Positions 24,822 to 34,054 of a stretch of DNA of 64,000 bases are shown here, one piece after another. Every line of letters begins with the position of its first letter. Position 1 is the stretch's first letter. The DNA is taken from assembly GCA_905221605.1 (NCBI GenBank), contig CAJNDS010000476.1, positions 62,001 through 126,000 of the forward strand. Reading direction: 5' to 3'. The position numbers were made by a program, and so were the translations under genes. The notes beneath the pieces were generated by a model, which saw nothing but the letters and a program-made list of their open reading frames with translations, searched no databases and had not been told where the DNA came from. Source of the stretch: Symbiodinium natans (taxonomy: Eukaryota > Sar > Dinophyceae > Suessiales > Symbiodiniaceae).

Positions 24822-25985
24822 TGTATGTATGGATGTATGTATGTATGAATGAATGAAGGAAATGAAATGAAATGAAATGAAACCAAATGAAACGAAACGA
24901 AACGAAATGAAATGAAATGAAATGAATGAATTGAAACGAAACGAAACGAAACGAAAGGAAAGGAAATGAAATGAAATGAATGAATTGAATGATTGAAGGA
25001 ACTGAATGAATGAATGAAATGAATGAATTAATTGAATGAATGAAATGAATGAAATGAATGAAATGAATGAAATGAATGAAATGAATGAAATGAATGAAAT
25101 GAATGAAATGAATGAAATGAATGGAATGAATGGAATGAATGGAATGAATGGAATGAATGGAATGAATGGAATGAATGGAATGAACGGAATGAATGGAATG
25201 AATGGAGTGAAATGGCATGAATGAAATCATTGAATGAAATGAGACGAATGAAATGAAGAAATGAATGGAGGAAATGATTTGAAATGACATGAATGAAAGG
25301 AAATGAAATGAAATGAAATGACATGAATGAAATGCATGAAATGCATGAAATGAATGAAACGAATGAAACAAATGAAATGAATGAAATGAATGAAATGAAT
25401 GAAATGAATGAAATGAATGAAATGAATGAAATGAATGAAATGAATGAAATGAATGAAATGAATGAAAAATGAATGAAATGAATGAAATGAATGAATGATG
25501 AATGAAATGAATGAAATGAATGAAATGAATGAAATGAATGAAATGAATGAAATGAATGACATGAATGAATGAATGATGACATGAAATGAATGACATGAAT
25601 GAAATGAATGAAATGAATGACATGAATGACATGAATGACATGAATGACATGAATGACATGAATGACATGAATGACATGAATGAATGAATGAAATGAATGA
25701 AATGAATGAAATGAATGAAATGAATGAAATGAATGATGAAATGAATGAAATGAATGAAATGAATGAAATGAATGAAATGAATGAAATGAATGAAATGAAT
25801 GAAATGAATGAAATGAATGAAATGAATGAAAATAATGAAATGAATGAAATGAATGAAATGAATGAAATGAATGAAATGAATGAAATGAATGAAAAGAATG
25901 AAACGAATGAAATGAATGAAATGAAATGAAATGAAATGAAATGAAATGAAATGAAATGAAATGAAATGAAATGAATGAGTGAACG
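24822..25985. repeat. 1.2 kb GAAAT / GAATGAAAT satellite with sub-arrays
   Basis: The tract opens with GTAT units, passes to GAAAT pentamers mixed with GAAAC (about 24868-24990), then to long runs of the 9-mer GAATGAAAT. Variant sub-arrays follow: GAATGGAAT near 25120-25205, GAATGACAT near 25612-25680, and pure GAAAT again at 25920-25972. The 9-mer has no stop in several frames, so very long frames appear on both strands: histidine/serine/phenylalanine/isoleucine on minus, Met-Asn-Glu on plus. These are not genes. The blocks of shared variants point to growth by slippage or unequal exchange. Confidence 0.97.
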
Positions 25986-26012
25986 AATGCATGTCATCAC
26001 ATGTCCCGTCAG

Positions 26013-28465
26013 CCCACAGCTCAGGAGGAGTTGGCGGTACCTCCAGAAAGCCCAGGCATCTGCAGTGCAGGCGGCGGGAGAGGGCGCTGAAAACAATCAC
26101 TCCCAATGGACCACCGCTTTGTTTCCCCCTTTCCCTGACCAGTGGGTGCCGAGGGGTCGCTTCAAACTGCTGACTGCTGAGATGTTCGATCCTCCCAGAA
26201 AGCACCGCCTTCGACTGTAGAAGGGCTAACTTGTTTTGACTGAATTGCGCCACTCTGTCAACGCATCTGGGAATCTCATAGTTGCAGTTCAGCATCATTA
26301 TTCTGTCACTGACGTTGTTCTGCAGGTGCTGTCCCAGTGGAGTGGGCCGCACTGCATTGAAGCAGGCGCCCTGCGACTGCTTTCAAGTTCCATGGTGCAT
26401 GTTGCGTCTCATGCTTCAGGGGTTCAGGGTCGGGCTTCGCCCAGCCTTGGCCCAGCTGTGGCGTCTCTGTCTCTTTTTCTTTCCCTCTCACTCTCTCACT
26501 CTCTCTGTGAGGTTTGTTTTGTGCGCGTTTCGTTGCCACCGATGCATCCAGTGAACGTGTTTTTCGGTCCGTCCAGGCCGGCGGCCAGACCGCGCAGCGT
26601 TCGGCCGGCGTGTTTCGCCCATGTGGCACTGGGTGGGTTCTTGGTGATTCTTGAGGCGTTTGTGTGGGTGGAGGGGTGTGGAGAAAGCAGGGTTTGGGCT
26701 TTTTGGCTCTGCTCGGATCAGTCTCCGTCAATATCAAACCTCCAGGTAAAGGGGTCACGGGAAGTACACGAAAGAATCATGTAGACGGTGGCTGGGAGAT
26801 GACGCAGTTTCCAAATCTGCCTGAAACGTGGACTTGTGTTGGCAGGCATGAGTGATTGATGCCCCAAAGGATAGCTCCAGATGCCACGTCATGTTACCTT
26901 ACGGCGCAGCCGCCTCCTGAACATTGTCACGCAAATCAATCATGGAGTCTGACGAAAAGCTTCTGCCCCGGGGCCTGTGGCCCTGCCACCCTGAGCTGTG
27001 TTAATCGCGATGCTTCTGGGAAGGATACTTGCTCATGCAGGGTTTCCATTCTTCTCCAGATAGCACTTATGCCACTTATGCCCGAAACGACAGTCTTTCC
27101 GCTTACAACCGCTGCTCAAGTTTCATTGCTTGCCGAGCTCGGGGCCAGGTCGCAAAAAATGTATGGGCTACCCATGCCCGACCAACACCGTACTTCCAGG
27201 CTTTGGAACCACAAGCATTTGCTGGGTATCAGGGTTTTGACAGCGACTCTGCTCCGATCCTGCAGGCAACCACAGCCAACTGGTTGTGTTTTGGCATGTG
27301 TTGCAAACCTGTGATCTGAAGCTTTTGCTTGGTTGATGGCACATTGCACATACCGGCAATCTCCATGCACTTCCAGGAGTTCACTGTCTGCCCAATCAGG
27401 TGTTTGCCACCCGCCTGGCTGACTGAAAGTCGCACTGAAGAGATTAGCTCACGTGCACAGAAGTGACTCGACATGAGCGAATTCATTCACCCGCCCTCGT
27501 GGGTTTGAGCCGCGAGAGTGTGGCGATTCCCCCCGAAGAATGAACGCAAAGTAATAAATACTACGAAGCCACGGAGCTTGCTACAGGTTCGAGCAGCAAA
27601 TGGCAGTCAGATTTGTGGAGAGTACGTCGCTTGCCAGGCAGACCCTTGACGACCTGGACTGCTTGTTTGAGGGGTGTTTGGTGACGACCAGGGAGTGTCT
27701 TTGTGCGCGCTGAGTCCTGCGTCTTTTGCATGCGCAGCTGTGATAAGAACTCTTGTTGTTTAGTCGCAGTGCTTGCGGCGCTTAATCACCCTTGACAATC
27801 ATCGTCCATCTTATTGATTGCAGAGGACCGGTACTTCTTCAATGTGACGACTGGCGACGGAACCTCAGCACACGTCTTGCTGCCATCTTTTCCATCTGTA
27901 GCCGACATCAGTGCCGAGCTGTGGACTGCGATTCTAGCGTGCACACGCGCTCGCTGGTTGCTTCCTGACGACCTGCCCTTTCAGGAATACAGCCGCGCGG
28001 ATCCCAGGGAAGCCTTGGAGCCATTGCCTTAGCTTTCCGTGGAGGATCAAGACCTCCGTTCCAGGTTTAAACAGTTTGAAAGGAGAGGAGGCATTGCATC
28101 GAATTCTGTGGCTCTTTGTGGTTTCGAGGGAGAAGACACATCCGTGCGTGGACAGTCCTGACATGCAGTTGTGCCGACTCCGTCGTATAGAGTTTTCGGG
28201 TCAACTGGTTGTGGTGCGGTGCCTGGGGGGTGCTGTCGGCTTGGTTTGGAATATGGCAATCTCATGCTGTGCCCTTTCCTGCTAGTGACACGTTTGTTTG
28301 AAACTCTTGCTCGTGATATGCATTGCGTCGCTCACCGCTTCAACCCCATGCTGAGATCCTCAAGCTCTTTGAGCCAAGACGAAGCGCCGCTTCAGAGGTT
28401 TGATCTGCTCCAGCAGCACATGCTGCTTTCATACTGCATCCACTACGCACGGTGCGGCCCCAGGA
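26013..28465 (+). CDS. Uncharacterised multi-exon gene (exon fragments)
   Basis: Four + strand exon-like stretches are read. About 26013-26220 has LRRSWRYLQKAQASAVQAAG followed by FPPFPDQWVPRGRFKLLTAE, with a stop at 26220. About 26325-26390, after CTGCAG, has VLSQWSGPHCIEAGALRLLS. At 27824-27975 there is DRYFFNVTTGDG, LLPSFPSVADISAELWTAIL and ACTRARW. At 28287-28465 there is RLFETLARDMHCVAHRFNPM, then LQRFDLLQQHMLLSYCIHYA. None matches a family I know. The stop at 26220 suggests that the first stretch could end a separate gene starting before the satellite. The stretch 26400-27800 between exons holds nothing convincing. Confidence 0.35.
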
Positions 28466-28918
28466 CAGAGGGGTTGTAACTTGTTGCGATGCCCAGGGGG
28501 GGCGGGTCAATTGCTGGGCCGGGAGGTGTTGGCAAGGCTGTGCTCCTAAGCCGCTCACAAGTGTGGCTGACACGGCGCAGTGGGACATAGGCTTTGCAGT
28601 TCGCAGGATGATGAGCGGCAAGCAGCCATTCGGTTTATTTATCACCCATCTGCCAGTTGCAGGAATTAGCAAGCCCCCCCCCGTTCAACTGGCGTCTTTT
28701 TGTCACACCAAGACTTCGGAGTCTGACACACGGCCATGCCCCCTTGTTCATCCCAACACACAACATGAACAACCTCAGCGTGACACAGAGTGGGTCCACC
28801 GATGGAGCTCCTTCGCTGTGCGGCGCAGATCTGCTGTGGGGAGAGCCCGGCCCAACCCAAGCCAGGGGTCTTGGGGTCCACGGCCGCGCCAGTTCCTTCA
28901 GTGGCACCCCCCAGCCAG

Positions 28919-31315
28919 GTTACCCTGACCGGTCGGAGGAAGAGTCTGTTGGTGGGACGCTGGGCTTGGTGTTGGGGTAGCCAACGCTAGTGTGTAGTCA
29001 TGGGCAGCCTTAGATTCAAATCGGTTGTGTCGCAGAGGGTGCTTTGGAAGAGACGATGCCAAGGCATTAATTACTTTGGCACCCAGAACGAGCTCCATGG
29101 CTGCGTCTCCGACGTCCAACGAATGTTGCCGCTCTTGGACCAGCTTGGGTTCCCCAGCAACGCAGAGAGCCGGAGGGTAATGGTGGACACGCCGGACTGG
29201 CCACAGCAGCTCCACCCCACGCTGGCCAACATGAGACAGGGCATCGCCTGGCTGACCCAAGATGCGCAGCCGGGGGACTCTTTGCTGTTCCATTACTCCG
29301 GACATGGCGGCCGCATGCCCCGCACAGATGGGCGGAGTGAGTTTCACGAGACGCTCTGCCCTGTGGATATGGATGCCGCGGGCATGCTCTTGGACTCTGA
29401 GCTCTTTGAGACACTGGTGCGGCCTCTCCCCAGCGGCTGCCGACTCACGTGCATCCTCGACAGCTGCCACAGTGGTGGCGTGCTGGATCTGCCCTTTATC
29501 TTCGTGGGCACGCAGGAGAATTTGGCCTCTGCCTTGGCGGGGGAAGCTGCGCAGATGGCGATGTCGAAAAATTGGCTTCAGGATCCTCGGCTCCGTTAAT
29601 CCAGTGTTTTGGATAAGCTTGAAACAAAGTTGCCACTGTTGCCACTAGCACCAGCTGGCTTGTTTTTGTAAGGTACACCAGTAAAACCCTTGTGAACTAC
29701 AGTAAGGTGTTGAAAGCCTGGCCGACAGAATCTTCAATTTGTTTAATGTGTAAGCTGAAGAACAAAGGCCGCTGTATGCAAGCTCTCAAAGGGAAGTCAG
29801 CGATCAGAATCACCAGGAATCGTTAGTTAGAGAGGTCGCACTTTTTGTCGAGAAATTGGCTTCAGGATTGGCAAGCTTGGAAGGACAGCGACGACCCTGC
29901 CATGCTGCTTTCAGATGTGGCTTCCATGGGGATGGACCTGTGGGGCCTTTGGGGCAAATACAATGAGACGCGGGGTGCCAACGAGCAGGGTTTTCGCACC
30001 GACGAGGCCGAGAATGCTGGCATTGCTGTGGCAACCCGGCTTCACGATGCTGGAAGGCTTGTCCTTTTTTGCACAAGCCAAACACTCAAAAAGCCCTCAC
30101 CACCCAGAACCACGAGCTTCGCAACAGCTAAAGCACGCTTGGATCCCTTGCTATTGGTAAGCCTGCTCAGCAACAGCCCTCTCGCTGCACCCGCCCGCAA
30201 GCCCAGGGCGAAGTGGTGGCCTTCACGGGCTGCGCCTCCGAACAAACCAGCGCTGATGTAGGAGACGTGGGCTCGCAGTTCCAGCCGCCAGTTCAAAGAT
30301 GGGGGGGAGTTGCGCAGGGGCATGACGTAGAGGCCTCGTGTGAAGGGACCTGGAGATAATTTTGTGAGGTGAAGGCTGAAAGTACAGTCACCAGGATCCG
30401 TTACATGAAGGCGAGAGGTGGCGTGGATTTCCAGTTTGCCTCCAAGAAAATGCTTCACCCAAGATGCCATAACGAGAAGGTCTCCCAAAAGGCGACCAGC
30501 AACTGCGCGAATTTGTTTTGCGGGTTTCTGAGCGATCATCCCCAGGCTTCAGCCAACCCTGGGTGCAGCGAACGCAGGTGCACCTCTCCATGTTGCCTTG
30601 TGCCCTTCTGCATGTTTTGGTGTCCGCTCTGATGGGGTTGTTTTTTTGGGTGTTTTCGCCGCTGTTTTCTTGCGACCGGTTCCTTCGCGCCTCAGATGTT
30701 CCAAGCCCAGAGCCAAGAGGTCTTGGACTCCAGGATTTCGGCTCGGGGGCGTTTCAAGGGCTCGTTCTGGGGTTGCGGAAGTAAACAGGAAAGTGAGAGA
30801 TTACCAAGAAGCATGAAGAAGCAAATCTCTCCTAGGCCTTCAACTGACACCTCCATTGTACCCGGGCCAGCGCTTTGGCAACGTAATGCAAGGTAGTCCG
30901 AACATCGCACTTCTGCTTAATGCAACGAGCTCACCTCGAAAATCCTACGCCGCAGCCTCGGTAGAGTTGCGGCAGGAGGGCACTTGCTCCTGGAGGGTGC
31001 CGGGAGGGCTGGAGGCCAGAGCCGTCAGATTCGAACTGGGCCTCTCCAGTGCGTTCTGTGAGCCGAGTGAAGGGTCTTTTTGACGCAAAGGGGGTTCTTT
31101 TGAGCTGAGGAGTCTTGGGCTGGTGCCACTGTAGGTGTACCATAGCATCATGAGATGGGAGGGGGCCATGATAGAGCGTGATGGAAGACGTGTTGGCCAT
31201 GTCGGCCATGTGGGCTGTTCGGCTTCGAAGACCCTGACGGGGCGCAGGCGCCCTGACCTCCGCTTTCATCGAGGCCATGCAGGCTCAGGGCCAAGAGAGT
31301 ACGATGCTTGGCTGA
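28919..31315 (+). CDS. Metacaspase (type I-like), multi-exon, C-terminus incomplete
   Basis: Metacaspases are cysteine proteases (clan CD) that cleave after Arg/Lys. Exon 28919-28955 reads VTLTGRRKSLLVG and splices (GA donor 28956, acceptor before 29064) into INYFGTQNELHGCVSDVQRM, the standard start of the p20 domain. Exon 29064-29581 holds the catalytic histidine in FHYSGHGG (codon 29303-29305) and cysteine in DSCHSGG (codon 29465-29467). A GA-AG intron, 29582-29865, joins KNWLQ to DWQAWKDSDD. Exon 29866-30024 has VASMGMDLWGLWGKY. Exon from 30207 has VVAFTGCASEQTSADVGDVG, the p10 part. Exon 31248-31315 has ALTSAFIEAMQAQGQES and meets TGA. The usual final helical segment was not found. A 5' exon with the initiator is also not identified; the glycine/proline-poor N-terminus suggests no long prodomain, but this is open. 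Confidence 0.85.
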
Positions 31316-31539
31316 AGTTCAGCCAAGGGTCTTGGCCTCGAGGAAAGGTTAGTTGATGCTATTTTGTTGCGAGCCGTTTTGCAAGGCGTGCAGCTAAGAA
31401 GGAAACACGCTCTGTGCTACCAGTATGTAGAATTTTCCGTACGTTTTGGGTAGTAGAAGGGTAAGTTGGTCGTTTGTACATGTCACGTTTCAATCCAAGA
31501 TGTGTTCCTTGTTTGATGACGCAAAACCTCGAAGCCCAT

Positions 31540-31555
31540 GCCATTTTGGCTCAAG
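31540..31555 (+). promoter_or_regulatory. Relict dinoflagellate spliced-leader 3' end
   Basis: The bases GCCATTTTGGCTCAAG match the last 16 bases of the 22-base dinoflagellate spliced leader as I know it; the preceding bases (CCCAT instead of CCGTA) do not match well. It lies 65 bases upstream of the ATG of an intronless gene on the same strand. Dinoflagellate mRNAs receive this leader by trans-splicing, so a genomic copy in this position is the known signature of an mRNA that was reverse-transcribed and reinserted. Confidence 0.8.
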
Positions 31556-31620
31556 TTGGCCCAATTTGCCATTCACGCTCCAAACAATCATATCCATTTG
31601 GTGCTATCCGATTACGAACC

Positions 31621-33321
31621 ATGCAAGGTGCATTCCTCCGCTTGCTTCTTGTGGCATCTTTGCAGCTGTGCCACAGCCGATTCTTGAGGCATGCTGAGGA
31701 CGTGCCAGTGCATGACCAGCAGGAGACCTGCTCGCCCCTCACAAACCATGGAACGTACTCCTCGGTTCGTGTAAGGGTGGGCACACCACCTCAGCACTTC
31801 GACCTGGTAGCGGACACAGGCAGCAACAACTGTATCGTGATGGATTGCGAGTGTGCCCAATGCCCACAGGATTGGGGGAAGTGCTTTACTGGTGCGGGAA
31901 AGTCCAAGACGTTCGAGCTGCCGAAGTACAAGTCGAAGAACCCACTGCTTGGATCCAAGGGCAAGTTCTTGCCTGCTTCAACGCTGCTGACCTTCGGAAG
32001 TGGACAGATTGCTGCCCATGTTGCCACCGACGAGGTTGGCGTCGGTCACACACATGCCTTCATGAAGAATGGCTTGCTGCTGATGGTCGACCAGGCCCTG
32101 CGCCTCCAGGGACCCTTCGAGGGCATCTTGGGATTGGGGCGACCAGAGGTCAAACTGAGTGGCAAAGTCAACCATACGGGAGGAGAGCTCGATATCCACG
32201 TCCCAGGTTACGCCGAGGCTGCCGGTGTTCAACGTTTCTCAATGTGCTTCAACAAAGAGGCAGATGGCGTGCTAGGCCTGCACACCCCAGAGCACCCCAC
32301 CCGTTTGGAGTCGGTAGGCCAGATCCACTGGGGGGTTGATTTCCACGGCATCTCCATCGGCGAGGGCAAGAACAGGCACAAGGTCAAGTTCTGCAATCCC
32401 AAAGACAAGCAACCAGGTCAGGAGACCATCTGTGGCCTCATTCCGGACAGTGGGACCACCATGATCACGGGGCCAGAAAGCCAGCTGGCTGATCTTTACA
32501 TGGACCTTTGCTCCAAATGGCCCCGTTGTGAAAAGGCTTTCTCCGAGGTGAGCAAAGAGATGCACGACTTGCAGGCGCAGGGCATGCAAGTGGGACTGTC
32601 CTTGACGCAGCACGCGACGGTTCCAGAGGACCTGGCGGATGCCTTGAAGAAGCTCCAGGATGCAATGAAAGCAGGTGGCAAAGCCGACCCTGGCAATGCT
32701 GCCGATATCGCTGACATCCTTGGAGGTGCAGCCGACGTGGAAGCCGCAAAGTCCCAGAAGGACTACATGAAGGCCAACGTTTTCCTGCTGTTGTTGGAGC
32801 ACTGTGAAGACTGGGCCGAGGGAGTGGACTTGGACAAGGAGCTTCCCAAGTTGAACTTCCACGTCGCTGGCCTGAACGGTGCAGAGACGGAGCTCTCACT
32901 GAACCCGAAGACCTACATCATGACGGCCAACGCCGAAATTAAGGTTCCGGAGATCAAGAATCTCGGTGGGTTGAACATTCAGATTGAGCGGAGGAAGAAG
33001 GGGAAGGTCTGCATGCCTGCCTTCCAGCCGGCTCCTTTCACCACCAAGCTGAACGGAGAGGTTTGGATCATGGGCACGCCTTTGTTCTACGAGTACACTG
33101 CTCATTACGACCGTGGTAGTGAGGACGGCAAGGTGAAGCCAAGCATGGCCTTCACCCACGCGGACGAGGAGCCCTGTGGCAGCTGCCAAAACAACCGCAT
33201 CCTTCGTGAGACTCATCCATCCTTGACGCAGAAGAAGACCGAGAAGACGGGTGTCGAGTCCCTCCGCCAGCTCACGAAGGCTCCCATTGTGCGCAACTTC
33301 ACTTCCACGCACTCACTCTGA
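31621..33321 (+). CDS. Secreted pepsin-type (A1) aspartic protease, intronless, 566 aa
   Basis: An uninterrupted ORF starts at ATG 31621 with a signal-peptide-like N-terminus (MQGAFLRLLLVASLQL). It has both catalytic aspartates in the A1 pattern: FDLVADTGSNN (Asp65) and GLIPDSGTTM (Asp276). LGLGRPEVKL, the flap-side HVATDEV region and the late VWIMGTPLFYEY also fit the fold. An acidic and amphipathic helical insert, roughly residues 290-410, separates the second aspartate from the C-terminal beta region; it contains LADALKKLQDAMK and cysteines in DLC, RCEKAF and EHCEDW. The length exceeds a minimal pepsin because of this insert and a basic tail. The absence of introns contrasts with all neighbours and, with the relict spliced leader upstream, indicates a retroposed copy. 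The role is probably proteolysis in the secretory or lysosomal compartment. Confidence 0.92.
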   Translation: MQGAFLRLLLVASLQLCHSRFLRHAEDVPVHDQQETCSPLTNHGTYSSVRVRVGTPPQHFDLVADTGSNNCIVMDCECAQCPQDWGKCFTGAGKSKTFELPKYKSKNPLLGSKGKFLPASTLLTFGSGQIAAHVATDEVGVGHTHAFMKNGLLLMVDQALRLQGPFEGILGLGRPEVKLSGKVNHTGGELDIHVPGYAEAAGVQRFSMCFNKEADGVLGLHTPEHPTRLESVGQIHWGVDFHGISIGEGKNRHKVKFCNPKDKQPGQETICGLIPDSGTTMITGPESQLADLYMDLCSKWPRCEKAFSEVSKEMHDLQAQGMQVGLSLTQHATVPEDLADALKKLQDAMKAGGKADPGNAADIADILGGAADVEAAKSQKDYMKANVFLLLLEHCEDWAEGVDLDKELPKLNFHVAGLNGAETELSLNPKTYIMTANAEIKVPEIKNLGGLNIQIERRKKGKVCMPAFQPAPFTTKLNGEVWIMGTPLFYEYTAHYDRGSEDGKVKPSMAFTHADEEPCGSCQNNRILRETHPSLTQKKTEKTGVESLRQLTKAPIVRNFTSTHSL

Positions 33322-34054
33322 ATGTGAAACAGCATTCTGAGGCAGGCTTCTGTGGACAGCAGTGTCTCCAATCAATTGCTCGTCAAGCACTTTTATGTAG
33401 CTAGTATGCCAGCTGTGGAATGTACGTCCTCGCGAAACGTGAGAGACTTACATGCTGGCCACTACCGGATGAGCATGGTGCACACCCGCACGTACATCCG
33501 AAAGGGTTCTGTGTGTTGGGTTGGGGGCGTGATTGGTTGAATTGGGTGGAGTTCTCTTTTTGCAGGGACGAAGGTAGGCATCTGCCTGGAAGATGAGTGC
33601 TAAGGCTGCCAAGTCGCATCGTTCTTGAACCCAGTTTGCGTTTTTAAAGCAGGCTTTTGCAGAGAGACTGGGCCTGTTGCTCCGAGACTGTTGGACCCAT
33701 CTGCCTCGCTCGGCCTCTGCTAGTAGCTGCTAGTGCGAGAGTCGAAAGCTACAAGCATCTAAGCTTGAAGCCAGCCTCAGGTATGTGCAACTCTTGGAGC
33801 ACCTACGTCAGCGCCTGGAAAGCGCAGGCCTTAACGCACGGATGTTGGCAAGCGCTTGCACCGCAGTCCGAGTAGGAGGCAACAAAAAGAGCATGAAAGA
33901 GCACTAAAACGCCCTGTAGTCGGATCGAAGAGCAGTTCCTGCCTTGAACTGCTCGGTCAAGATTTGTGAGGCTCTGAGGCTCTTTAAACTTCAAAGGGGC
34001 CCCAGACTTGCAGACTCGGGGGTGAAGAAGTCTTTGTTGAGCTGGTTCCCATCC
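33322..34054. other. No recognisable gene (3' flank)
   Basis: No coding signal is seen on either strand. No long poly(A) remnant follows the protease stop, so the 3' end of the putative retroposed copy cannot be placed. Confidence 0.5.

Noticed and set aside
24697..26352. A minus-strand frame of about 550 codons made of His/Ser/Phe/Ile repeats
   Set aside because: It is the translation of the GAATGAAAT satellite. The reading frame exists only because the 9-base unit lacks stops, and the plus strand is equally open as Met-Asn-Glu repeats.
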